A DNA stretch of 64,000 nucleotides from assembly GCF_010093535.1 (NCBI RefSeq), contig NW_022985177.1, positions 166,857-230,856 of the forward strand. The letters run 5' to 3'. Made by a program: the position numbers and the translations under genes. Below the pieces are notes generated by a model, which saw only the letters and a list, made by a program, of their open reading frames with translations, searched no databases and was not told the origin of the DNA. Below are positions 11,780 through 22,568 of the stretch, piece by piece. Positions within the stretch are counted from its first letter, which is position 1. Every line of letters begins with the position of its first letter. Origin of the DNA: Lindgomyces ingoldianus. Taxonomy: Eukaryota > Ascomycota > Dothideomycetes > Pleosporales > Lindgomycetaceae.

Positions 11780-12108
11780 AGATATCGCAAATTGATTGGG
11801 AATGGGAATTTTAGAGCCGATGCAGCCAACTTGTACAAATTGAACGGTTTACCGACTTCAAATTCAGAACCGTACCTTTTTTTTCCTTTACGCCGAGCTC
11901 CTCGCCAATGCGTTGATTCTGCTCCTAAGTATTATTATGGAAGTTAAGGAGGGTTCCTCCATACTTAGATCCTCCCTGCAAGCCTTCTAAGATGGCCCCC
12001 GATTGCATGTCGCCTTTTAGCCCACAACCCAACTCACTCTTGGCACATGAAATCCAGGAGAAGGATTAGATCTCACGCAGCGGAGCAGACTATAGATGGC
12101 AATGCTCT

Positions 12109-12623
12109 TTACTCTGGCTTTGGACCTGCCTCGTCTAAACCCTCCAGTCCTTGCATGGGGTCCATAGGCTGGCTGCTTGAGCCCTCGCCTTCACGTTCAG
12201 CGACTTGACGATCCTCCTCGCTCACGTTGTATTTCGCCGCATAAGCCTCCTACATTTCTGTTAGATGCATTACCTTCAGATAACAATAATAAAAGCACTT
12301 GCTGTTTCCCATATTGCATTCTTGCTTCCGAGTCCCTCATTATGCTCTTTCTGAGGCTTAGCTGCCGCTACTTTGATGACACGTCCGAAAAGTTCGCTCT
12401 GGTCCATGTTGTAGATTGCTTCCTCCGCGTCTTCAGTTTCCTCAAACTCGACATAGCCAAATCCACGGTGCGGGTCCACTGACGAAGGCAAATCCGGTTT
12501 AGGCAAGGTCACGTTGACGACGTCTCCAAAGGGCATGAAGGCTTCATGCAAGACCTGGCTCGTCACTGCGTTGTCGAGGCCACCCACGAAGATAGTAGCT
12601 TTTAGTCGCGAGGCGTCCGCCAT
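12109..12623 (-). CDS. RRM-domain RNA-binding protein (PPIE/Cyp33 RRM-like)
   Basis: Two exons (12623-12303 and 12249-12109) give 153 residues. A single RNA recognition motif spans about residues 8-85: RNP2 is ATIFVGGL and RNP1 is RGFGYVEF. The domain resembles the RRM at the N-terminus of cyclophilin E, but no cyclophilin domain follows; instead there is an acidic tail with the segment AAKYNVSEEDR and the end PMDPMQGLEGLDEAGPKPE, a form I know from ascomycete homologues. It probably binds RNA in the nucleus, perhaps with the spliceosome (inference). The intron begins with GC rather than GT (ACA|GCAAGT) and ends TGTAG|GAG; using it restores the conserved ET-EAYAAKYN junction. Confidence 0.9.
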
Positions 12624-12909
12624 GTTGGATTTGGGCAGCGGGATCGTGCAGTGATTGTGTCAGGCGGTTGGATTACATGCATTTGTTGATTGGACAAGAT
12701 GTCCAGAGGAAAGTCGGTCACGTGAATCTGGCCCACAGTGCGATAGATCTTGGCAGTCCGCTTTGATGGTCAGGACAGGTGTTGAAGCCGCAAGCACAGA
12801 TCCAAAACATTCCAAGGCACCTTCCACGTAGCCGCCATCCGCAGAGGCTGCCTTCACCACTTTCCCATAGCTTTGTCTCTCCTTTATTCCTCCTGCATCC
12901 CCGCCCACC

Positions 12910-15900
12910 ATGGTCCGTCTGCGAGAAATTCCCAGAACGGCCACCTTTGCCTGGTCGCTGGGGCCCAATCCGCCATTAATCGCTACGGGAACCAAAGCCG
13001 GGGCTGTGGATGCAGACTTCTCCAACGATACGACACTGGAGCTCTGGGAGCTTGATTTGGATGGCGTTGATCGGGGTATCGAGCTCCAGCCTGTCGCAAC
13101 CATCAATGCTGATTCAAGGTAACTCTCGTTGGACTGGCAACTTTGCGTGTATGCACTTGCTGAATGGGACTGATGCTGGGTATAGGTTCAACGATATCGC
13201 CTGGAGCCAACCGAGCGAGCAGTATCCAAGGGGCATAATAGCAGGTGCATTAGACAGTGGGGCATTAGTTCTGTGGGATGCTGAGAAGCTACGGGCTGGC
13301 GCAAGGTAAACCCGCAGTTGCTACGCTATATGATGTGGAAGCACTGAATTCTTTCAGCGATGCTGTTATCGAGCAAATCAACAAGCACACCGGCCCTATC
13401 CAAGCGATTCAATTCAACCCAATCCGCCCACACATCCTAGCCTCAGCGGGGGCCAAAGGAGAGCTGTACGTGCACGACCTCGACGACCAATCCAAGTCCT
13501 TCCGACTGGGAAAGGCCGGTGCTAACCCAGACGAGTACACGACGTTGGACTGGAACAAGAAGGTCGCCCACATTCTGGCTACTGGGAGCGTTGGGGGCTT
13601 TGTCACTGTTTGGGACGTTAGGGGCAAGAAAGAGAATCTCACACTGAACAATTTTGGAAGGAGATCCGTCAGCGCAGTCTCATGGGACCCGGATGTTCCC
13701 ACGAGATTGGTCACGTCTATTCCCTCTGACCAGAACCCTCTGGTTTTGGTCTGGGACCTCCGAAACTCGAATGCGCCGGAGAAGACCCTCCAAGCACATG
13801 ACCAGGGTGTGCTTTCTCTGTCTTGGTGTGTTCAGGACAGTGATCTCCTTCTATCTTGTGGTAAGGACAATCGTACCATTGCGTGGAACCCGCACACGGG
13901 CGAATGTCTCGGGGAATTTCCTGTTGTAACGAACTGGACCTTCCAGACCAGGTTCAACCCAATGAACCCAAATATTCTGGCAACAGCATCCTTCGATGGT
14001 AAGATCGCTGTGCAGACCCTCCAAAATACAGGATCTGGAGGTGACCAAGCGAAATCTACCTCGCAGGCCTTGGATGGCGAGGACTTCTTCTCCAAGACCC
14101 ATGTCGAGCCCCAGGGCGCTTCTTTCTCACTCCAGAAGCCTCCCAAATGGTTGAAGCGACGGGCAGGTGTCTCATTCGGTTTTGGAGGAAAACTAGTTAG
14201 GTTCGGTGTGGTAGATTCCAAGTCAAAGATCACCATATCGACGTTTGCCGTGGATTCCGAAATAGGATCCGCGAGTGAAGCGTTTGACAAAGAGCTGCAG
14301 ACAGGCGACCTCATAGCTATCTGCGAATCTAAGATCTCGAAAGCAACCACCGAAGAAGAGAAGGCGGACTGGACAGTTATCGAGACTCTGATATCCGAGA
14401 ATCCCCGAAGGAAACTTGTCGAATATCTTGGTTTTTCGGGCATCAAGACCCAAGCGCCTGTGGTAGCCCCAAAAGAGGAGCCCGTTGAAGCAAATGGAAC
14501 AGCTAGCACCGATGAAGGTGCTTCGTTCTTCGATCAGCCCGATACTGGGGACAATTTCCTCTCCGACTTGGCATCATCAAAGGGCGCAAAGACCAACAAC
14601 CCCTTCCAGATGTACACCGGCTCTGAATCAGAGGCTGACAAAAGGATTACTCAGGCCCTCATGCTAGGATCTTTCGATGCCGCATTGGATATCTGCTTAA
14701 AGGAGGACAGGCTGTCTGATGCCTTCATGATTGCCATCTGTGGTGGGGAGAAATGCATCGAGAAGGCACAAGCCGCTTATTTCAAGAAGCGATCAGATGG
14801 ACCCAACTATCTGAGGTTACTTGCCTCGGTTGTCGGGAAGAATCTGTGGGATGTCGTTTACAATGCTGACCTCAACGACTGGAAGGAAGTAATGGCCACG
14901 ATATGCACGTTTGCGGACGCAGTGGAATTCCCTGACCTTTGTGAGGCTCTCGGCGACCGCCTCGAAGAGGCCATCTCCGGGGAAGCAAGCTCTTTCCGGA
15001 AAGATGCGTCATTCTGCTATCTGGCGGGTTCAAAGCTGGAAAAGGTCGTTGTCAATTGGACGCAAGAGCTTCAGGAACGCGAGGCTGCTGGTGTAGAGCA
15101 GTTGACGAATGACACTGGCTTCTCCATCCATGCACGTTCGCTGCAAGACTTCATCGAGAAGGTCACAGTCTTCCGGAAAGTCACCAATTTCAAAGATGCT
15201 GAGCAGCAGAAGGGTTCCGATTGGAAGCTCAGCCCACTATATGCGAAGTATGTTGAGTATGCCGATGTTGCGTCTGCTCACGGCCAACTGTCGATTGCGG
15301 AGAAGTACCTAGATCTTCTTCCTGAGAAATACCCTGCTGCCGACGTAGCTCGGAATCGGATCAGACAGGCAACGAGGAAAGCCGCACCCAAAGCTACTGC
15401 TGCTATTCCCCAGAGACAGACACAGACCACTACTGCTCAGCGACCTTCACGTGTCGTACCAACATACCAACCTCCTGGAACTACCTCAGCGCCCGTGCAA
15501 CCACAGACAACCTCTCCATACGCCCCAACTGCAAATCCTTTGGCCGCGCAGCCCGCAGCTCCAGGTTACCTTCCTGCAAATGCACGAGACCCTTATCGTC
15601 CTGCTGGCTATCAACCTTCTCATACATCAATCCCTACCCCCGGATATCCTGGCTATCAGCCGCCACAGCCACAACACCATCCCATAGCACCTCCGCCACG
15701 TAACTTTTCGAGCTCTCCGTCAGTCCCACCTGCCGCAAAGCGGAACGATATCACAAACTGGAACGACACCCCCGATTTTGGACCTCCAAAACCGACATCT
15801 CGTCGGGGCACACCCAGTCTCCAAAATGCGATAAGTTCTCCCTTCCCCAGTCAACAGAACATTGCAGCTCCTCCACAGGGACCCCCTCAACCAGGTGTGT

Positions 15901-16907
15901 CGCCAGCGTATCCTGTCTCAAGACCGACTCCACCTCCTCCCCCGAAAGGGCCGCCACAGGGCCCTCTTCGAACATTCTCGCCACCAACTGTGTCGACCCA
16001 GAATGACGGACGGCCATCGTCATCTGCTGCGAGCCATTACGCCCCGCCGCAGCCAAGCACCTTTGCTCCTCCCCAACCAACAATGATTCCGCGGGGGGCT
16101 TCACCGTACAACCCTCCACCCGCTGGAGCACCTCCATCAAATCGCTATGCCCCCGCTCCTAGCGCACAGCCTTCAGCAACTATGGGCAGTATGGCACCAC
16201 CGCCTCGTCAAATTGCCCCTCCGCCAAATCCGTATGCCTCAGGTTCTTATGCTTCACCTCCGCCACAAGTTGCTCAGCCTCAAACCTCAGGACCGCCACC
16301 GGGCTTTGCACGACCAGGTCCCCCCCAAGCACCACCACAAGGTTCTCCACAAGGCCCTCCTCGAAGTGGCCCTCCACAAAGTGGTCCGCCGAGGCCCGAG
16401 TCTCGACCTGGCACTGCTCAGTCTCAGAAATCCGCTCCTGCTGCGTCAAAACATCGTAAGTAAAACAGATAACCGAGATCTCCTCACGAGTGCTGATTGT
16501 GATTAGCTGCGGGTGACCGATCCCATATTCCGCCATCAGCTCGCCCAATCTACGAGATCCTCAACGCGGATATGCAACGTGTCAAATCCCGAGCACCTGC
16601 GCAGTACAAGCAACACATAGCAGACACGGAGAAACGTCTTAACATCCTCTTCGATCATTTGAACAATGAGGAGCTGTTGAAACCTGATACTATCCAGGAG
16701 ATGAACGAGTTGGCGGGTCATCTTCAGGCGAGGCAGTATGATGACGCAATTGCCCTGTTCACGGATTTGATGACAAATAAGACGGATGAGGGGAGTAATT
16801 GGATGGTAAGTTGTGCCATTTTATGAGATTCACTAGAAGTAAGCTAATTTAGTATGTAGGTTGGTGTTAAGAGGTTGATTCAATTCAGCAAAAGCACGCC
16901 TGCTTAG
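12910..16907 (+). CDS. SEC31: COPII coat outer-shell protein Sec31
   Basis: Five exons (12910-13118, 13186-13305, 13358-16455, 16507-16805, 16860-16907) give 1257 residues, the normal length. The start [16 protein letters not shown] is typical. Residues about 1-340 form a WD40 beta-propeller (repeats with GDs such as LVLVWDLRN). Residues about 480-760 are the alpha-solenoid that pairs with Sec13 and builds the cage edge ([33 protein letters not shown]). About 770-1120 is a proline-rich disordered stretch that stimulates Sec23-bound Sar1. The end, from [19 protein letters not shown] to [10 protein letters not shown], is the conserved helical C-terminal domain. It makes the outer coat of ER exit vesicles. 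The last exon encodes only 15 residues plus the stop. Confidence 0.97.
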
Positions 16908-17243
16908 AGTGGTGGATTGGGCCATGGCAAGTGTCCTTGCGTCCTGGTATGTCAGGCTTTTTTGGGATGATCCGATGGTCAGCGGCTTCGAATGTTGGGT
17001 TTGGTGCGTACGGATAGCTTGGGACAGTGGATACACGGTTATGAGATGGTAAAAGTGCAATGAGAAGTGTAGACTACAGGATAATGCTAGGTCTCACATG
17101 TGCCATGTGACCGTTTATGATACAGTGACATCTCTCTTGTCGTCAAAAATCGAGTCATCCACTGGATCTATTATACATCCTCCAACCTAATCCAATCCTG
17201 ACCTGATCTTCCAAAAACGCCCATAATAATGCCGTCGTACTCC
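16908..17243. other. Intergenic between convergent genes
   Basis: The 3' flanks of SEC31 and the uL30m gene. I see no gene or clear element in it. Confidence 0.6.
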
Positions 17244-17582
17244 TCACGCATCATCCCTACCCACAGTCTCCCCCATTACAGCCCCAACCTCATATAACTT
17301 CCTCCACTCCCCATCCCCCCTCTTTGCCACATACTCCTTCTTCTCAACATAATACCCCGGATCCGGCCGCCGCGCCGCCTTCATCTGTGCTTTTGTCTTA
17401 GGTGCAGCGACTTCCGAAACGTCAACTAATTCCTTGACTCGCATTATTTGGCCGGCAACGTCAGGGGTTACAGGGTGGTAGACGGTGGCCATACGCTTTT
17501 TCAGTCCAAGAGCGGAGAGCGTTTGGGAGGTTTTGAGAGGGAGGCCTATGGAGGAGCGGAGGAGGGTTATTCGGAAGTACAT
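17244..17582 (-). CDS. MRPL33: Mitochondrial large-subunit ribosomal protein uL30m (Mrpl33)
   Basis: A single exon of 112 residues starting MYFRITLLRSSIGLP at the ATG 17582-17580 (context AAA before ATG). The pattern RITLxRSxIGxP, then LGLKKRMATVYHPVTPDVAG and IMRVKELVDV is the L30 fold; the fungal extension AAPKTKAQMKAARRPDPGYYVEKK follows. The open frame extends upstream to 17654, but homologues begin at MYF or MSYF, so I prefer the downstream start. It is a structural component of the mitochondrial 54S subunit. Confidence 0.9.
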   Translation of the reverse strand: MYFRITLLRSSIGLPLKTSQTLSALGLKKRMATVYHPVTPDVAGQIMRVKELVDVSEVAAPKTKAQMKAARRPDPGYYVEKKEYVAKRGDGEWRKLYEVGAVMGETVGRDDA

Positions 17583-17988
17583 TTTGAGCGACGGAATGGG
17601 TTGAATGGTTTGAAGAAGAGTAGAGGAGCAGTCAATCGGTAGTTCAAGGGCCAAGCCAAGCGTACTCGGTTGGTTCGGTTATTCAGTTACGGAGGATGAC
17701 GATTGGGAAGTCGAGATGTTTCTGTGTGCAGGACTTCGTGGGTGCGTTGCCGGGATTTCGGGTTCGAGAAGTGCAATTGGAAATCTGCGTGTAATTCGAA
17801 GACATTTGCACACAAGGCAGCTCTTTGGAGGTGGCCAAGGCCCGTTTGCGTGACACAGGCGTTGATTGTGAACATTTTTTGAGCAGTAGCGGTGGGTCCG
17901 GGTTGAGGTCATCAGATGCTTACTAAGCAGATCTTCCCCAGCCACAATCTTATCTCAGCGAGCTCAGACGGTCGAGGCTTTGATTAGC
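17583..17988. other. Upstream flank of uL30m gene
   Basis: Balanced base composition with short open frames only. This should hold the promoter of the uL30m gene; composition changes sharply to AT-rich just after 17990. Confidence 0.45.
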
Positions 17989-17989
17989 G

Positions 17990-18660
17990 CCACACTATAC
18001 TCCTTAAAGTAAAGCTGTTTTCTCACAGTCTGCTAAGTTTTTTCTAAACTAATTAGAAGCTATAATTTTCTTAAAGCTCCTCCTATTTAAGAGACTTTAG
18101 TGCGCCTGTGTAAGCGCAACGCTTCTAATCCTTTTAACTATAGCTAGAAAATTAACTTCTTAATAATTTTTAGCCCCCCTTAGGTAGCTATAACTCTCTT
18201 ACTTTCTCTATACTATTATTAGTACTATACCTATAATTAATTCTACTTTAACAGGAAAATTCTAGCTTTTGCGTGCATTTATTGTTGTCTTTCCACCTAA
18301 CGCCTGCTACCTACCTACCTTGCTAGCTCTATTATATCTTCTATCCTAATAACATTGTCTTAAGGCTTTTCTACCTTCTAGCATTTTAATCTGCAGTATA
18401 TTCTAGAGGCTAAATTAAGGTGGGTTAGTTAATCTTAGCTGTTATTAATAGTTAAACGCGAGTAGATAGACTAGTAGAGGACAGGGTTAAGAAGAACAGT
18501 TGCGCGTTAGGACGCGTGCAATGCTAAGCCTATAATTTTTACAGTTAGAACATTAGGAATTTATTTAAAAATAGTCTAAAGTAGATTATATATACCCTTT
18601 AAGTAATTAATTCTAATTATAGGCGCTGTAATAAGCTGTGTGTGATAGTATCTTGTATAG
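17990..18660. repeat. AT-rich, TpA-rich degenerate block (RIP-like)
   Basis: Base composition shifts to strongly A+T with very many TA steps (runs such as CTATAATTAATTCTAC and ATTATATATACCC) and almost no open frame. This is the look of repeat-induced point mutation, where C-to-T changes in CpA convert repeats to TpA-rich remnants. No transposase or reverse transcriptase can be read any more. The edges are approximate. Confidence 0.6.
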
Positions 18661-18717
18661 GAGTTTCTAGTAAGTTAATGGACAAAGCTTTGCACACGTC
18701 GCGCTGCACTAAAGTCC

Positions 18718-18811
18718 CTCAGACGGCAGCCAAGAAGGAAGAAGCCCCAGCAGGGGTCTGAAAGTATCTATACTATTTGTGTACTAGTGTCTTCTTGGCA
18801 TGCCGTCTGAG
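18718..18811. repeat. Inverted repeat (21-bp arms)
   Basis: The arm CTCAGACGGCAGCCAAGAAG at 18718-18737 is the reverse complement of CTTCTTGGCATGCCGTCTGAG at 18791-18811 except for one extra base, with a 53-nt spacer. It lies just after the AT-rich block. It could be the ends of a miniature element or the hairpin of an inserted fragment. Confidence 0.7.
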
Positions 18812-19028
18812 CTAGCTGAGATAACCACAATCAAGGTTCGCATTGTTTTCCGATAACTAATCTGCACACTTCTGAAGTCTTCCTCCCCCTCATCTACGCT
18901 GGCATCTCTACTCAAATACGCCGGAAACATTTTCCAAAAAGCTCCATTAACTACTCTCCGATTTCCCACGGCCGGCTTCGAGAGACTACTGGTAATGATG
19001 TCTATCTTGAAGATGAGCAATTTGAAGA

Positions 19029-19320
19029 GTTCCTGTAAGCCCGAGGGATCTACCATGGGTCGCTCACTTAACCACTGTCTTTGCTTCCCATAATACCATA
19101 TATTATATAGCGTCTCAGACACTCAGTCCACAATACATCACTTCTCTTATAGGTCTTTGCCCCCCTGCAAGGCTACAGTTCCTGTAAGCTGAAGGGCTCT
19201 ATGATGGGCTGCCCAATCAACCTTGGGCTTGGCGTCCATCAATCCTATATAAATTATATAGCCCCTCGAACCCTCAGTCCACAATACCTGACTCCTTTCA
19301 TAACTCCTACAAGGTTACAG
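19029..19320. repeat. Diverged tandem duplication of about 145 bp
   Basis: Two adjacent units, 19029-19178 and 19179-19320, begin with TTCCTGTAAGC and end with CAAGG[CT]TACAG. They share internal words (ATTATATAG; CTCAGTCCACAATAC) but have drifted with substitutions and small length changes. The repeat is clear; its origin is not. Confidence 0.75.
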
Positions 19321-19559
19321 TCCCAGAAGAAGTTTTATTGCCCTCTCACTATTGGTGATTTGTTTGCCCTCGAAATATCAAGTTTTGGTTCGGACTCACT
19401 TCGACAGTTTAGGTGGCGCGTAGCCTTTAGTAGGCATTAGCTCAAGTTCGCGAAACTGAGTTGACGAATATAGCGATCGTGGATTTAAACTCTAGAGGTG
19501 CACGCTCGTGGAGGTGCTTGGCAGATGAATAGAAAATGTATCAAACCCTGAACAAGAGC

Positions 19560-20340
19560 AGTCACGTTCATCGAGGGTATCCCTACACCAAGAGAGCCCC
19601 AGACATGTTCACAACTTCCAGGCCGGGAGGGGATCACAAGCGTCTCAAATAAAAGCCCATGTATGATAACGTTAGGAATCTTGCGAAGTAAATGACTAAA
19701 CAACAACTATCAGAGAGCCGTCTCAAACCAGCCTTAGTTCAAGTCTTCCTGTGCTAGATTACCTGTACAACGAAGAGAAGCTTGTGCATACTGGTAAGTG
19801 TCAAAGAGAGACTTCGAGACCACTGATCTGAAATTTCTATAGAAATCAGGGCCGACAACATTCTAATCCCAATCCCTGACAAGCCAATTCTGGAGTCATT
19901 CATCAAGGTCGAAATGGACACACCTTCCTCGAGTAAATTCGTCAATTGCACACCCATCTCCGCTTCTCGAACGTTTGAAACGCCGAAACGGATAGGCAGA
20001 AAACTGCTTAGATACTTCAGAGCTGCTACTCGCGGTGATGTGATACGAAACTGCGACGCTCAGCCAGATAGCTGTGGTCGCCAGAAGGCATGCTGCAGAC
20101 TGAATAGAGTTATCCAATCGACACTTGGAATGTCGGCGACATAGTCTAGGACCTCTTCGAGGATGAGACCCAAGGGAGGATAAATACGTGGCCAGAGCTC
20201 ACCTCGCCAAAAAAAATTTCGCAATAATCAGTCCACTGCCATTAGACTTCCTTACGAGAGGAATACGAAGCAAATAATTCTTTGATGACAATGGTAGATG
20301 GATTGCAAACGTCCCAAGTCCAGAGGTTGCGTCAGTGAGC
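19560..20340 (+). pseudogene. SRPK-type protein kinase pseudogene
   Basis: Translated in pieces, the plus strand follows fungal SR-protein kinases: SRPGGDH, KPMYDNVRNLAK, LKPALVQVFL, LDYLYNEEKLVH, RADNILIPIPDKPILESF, TRGDVIRNCDAQPD, then SYPIDTWNVGDIV, DLFEDETQG, ARAHLA and FFDDNGRWIANVP. The catalytic loop aspartate is lost (VHTE instead of HxD), and the DFG motif reads YFR. There are at least two TAA stops and one-base shifts near 19690-19760, a further frame change near 20075, and TAG codons where homologues have Trp (before SYPID and before DLFED). TGG-to-TAG is the change expected from RIP. A GT-AG intron-like gap remains at about 19794-19841. The 5' third is not recognisable. Confidence 0.8.
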
Positions 20341-21826
20341 AGGGCAACCTACCAATCCTATGATGCACTGCTGTCACTCACGCGGGTCTAGTAACTGAGT
20401 ACCACCCAAAAACGCTCGTTTTCCTCACGCGCTTGCATTCAACACAAACCCTCGTTTTGGGAAACCAAGTCCAGCTGGCTTTTGTGTTCAAGGGAAGTTG
20501 CAGTGAGTCAATTAGGACCGAAGAGATCCGGGAAAGTAAGTACCCGCTCGGCTCCCGCGAAACTAGGAATCTCTCATGTCAACGCCCACATCGATATTCG
20601 ATGCCTTATTTGATATTCGATTCCTTTTTAACCAGCCTCACGGTTGGCAAATGTTGTATGCAGCCGCTTGCATGATTGAAGCGGTTACCTGTTTGTGTGT
20701 ACGACTTTCATGCGATACGAATAGAACGCCGGGACAGTGGCGAATAGACTTTCTAACGCTTGCACGCGATCGTATATTCCATTACCAAACCAGTCTACCT
20801 TTATCAGTACTATGCAAACGGAGCGTTGTGAACTGTCAGCCCACCTCCCGAAGACCCTTCCATTCAACGCATGCACATTAGATGTACATGTTCCGTTCTT
20901 AACACCGGTTTCCGATGAGTCTGATTTGCGAGGCCCCAGTTATCAGCTGGAATGATGGCATGCTTCTCATATCGTGTCTGCCCTGCATAAGTATCTTTCT
21001 CGGCTTCAGTTCATCTCATGCTCTAAACTCACCATGCCCACCTAAAATCTACACTAATGTATACATCTAGAATCTTGAGTGCGAGCGTGTTATATTCACT
21101 CAAATGTCGTGTTTACTATACCTTCTGCATGCTGGAATGTCAACACCGTGTTAATACCCATATCGGCCCATGTCAACGTGTCAAGGACATTCACCCGTTT
21201 GTTGCCTTGACGCCAATCCTTCCCTAGCGATACGAACAACAAACAAACAACCACACAAGCATCCGAGCCTCATTTTAACTTCTGGCCTCGTGTGCTACTT
21301 GGCTCTTGCTGCGTATCTGATATCACTTGCTCACACCCTTGTCTGCAATCGGTTCATACATCCTGAACCCTCGACTAGGTACACGAACGAAATTCCTGGA
21401 ATTTCCAAAGTGAATATCTTCACGCGTTCTTTGTTGTTGTTTACAAGCATCAGGTTATGTTGCTCGGCTGCCGGCGTTTGGTTGCACCTGGAACCGTCCC
21501 CGATGTAAGACACAGAGTTCGAGTAAACGCAGAATCGGATAAGGGAACGAACATGCTTGACCAGGCTCTCTCAACACAGTTTGAATGGACTAATGCACTA
21601 CTCTTTCTGTCACTCAATATTTAATGAAGACGTTTATATTCCGAGGGTGGGCTACGTTTGAGCTTTTAAGTCATTCAAACCACAATTCCTCCAACTCTCT
21701 TTCAGCTTAGTCTACCATTCTCTCGTGCTAGAAGTACCCTTCCACATCGGCGCTCCTTCCTAGTCTCGATCTATTCCAGCAAATAAGCCTCTTGTCTATA
21801 ATCTATCAGTGTTGATACTTAACAAC
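20341..21826. other. Intergenic, no supported gene
   Basis: Short open frames only, the longest about 112 codons (21170-21508), without family features. The last 150 bases are pyrimidine-rich (CTCTCTTTCAG, TTCTCTCGTGC), typical of a fungal promoter and transcript start ahead of the gene at 21827. Confidence 0.5.
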
Positions 21827-22568
21827 ATGCCTCCAAACGGTACGCTCCCTTCCTAACTCTAACATCTCTTTTTAGACTACAAGAATCTTCCCTCTCAGCA
21901 TCACTCACAACTCCTTGTCTATTCATAAATATATCCTGTCGGCTTCTCTCATGTAAAAGCTTTACCAATAACGTGCCGCAGCGATGAACGAGCAGCAATT
22001 CTCCTACACCGGCCATATGTCCGCCCACTCCCATCTAGCGACTCAGCCAGCCTCTCCAACAACCACCCAAGCACCTCCCCCTCCAGTCCGCCTCCCCGCA
22101 AAGGTTTATCGTGTCCAGTTCCCAGGTTCCCAAACGCGGTACTCCTTCTCCGAAGGCTTCCGAGCCAAAAACCAAACTACGATCCTGAACTACACCTCCA
22201 TCCTGACTGACTTCGGCATCAAACATCTGTACCGCCAGACCAACATCTCATCCCCCCTCATTAGCGTCTACACAGACGAGTCGCACGCCAGAAACGTCGC
22301 CCTCGCATTCTCCCGCAAATACGGTGCTGGGTGTATGGTTGTCGGAATCGATACGGGACACTTGGCTCGAGGCCCTGTGTTTCGCGCAGCAGACTTGTTG
22401 AAGGATAGGGAAGTGACTCCAGAGCAGAGTTGGTTGCATTATAGTGAGTATTTGGTTATGTATCGGATCCCGGCGCAGGCAATTCGGGAGGAAACGAGGG
22501 TCGGAGCGGAGTTGGTGACAGGTGGTGGTGATTGGAAGGCACCGGGGGGAAGGAGGTCCTCTGGTTGA
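21827..22568 (+). CDS. Small protein of an unknown fungal family (DUF7587-like, possible ADP-ribosyltransferase fold)
   Basis: The main exon is open from ATG 21984 to the stop at 22568 (194 residues). A better model adds a 13-nt first exon (21827-21839, MPPN) and a 142-nt intron ending CCGCAG, giving 199 residues. Counting from ATG 21984, residues 1-38 are Pro/Thr/Ser-rich. The folded part has VYRVQF (41-46), a TRYSFSEGF segment, SPLISVYTDESHARNVALAF (90-109), MVVGIDTGHL and EYLVMYRIP (155-163). This order, Arg on a first strand, Ser-x-x-x-Ser before a helix, and Glu at a late strand, resembles ADP-ribosyltransferases and the fungal domain I know as DUF7587. Enzyme activity is only inference. 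Codon use looks normal and the frame is intact, although both neighbours are decayed. Confidence 0.7.

Noticed and set aside
13278..16463. Single 1061-codon frame as the whole SEC31 product
   Set aside because: It lacks the conserved N-terminus and C-terminal helices, which are recovered by adding two upstream and two downstream exons.
18784..19122. 112-codon minus-strand frame between the hairpin and the tandem repeat
   Set aside because: It has no ATG start and runs into the duplicated unit, so it is more likely a remnant than a gene.
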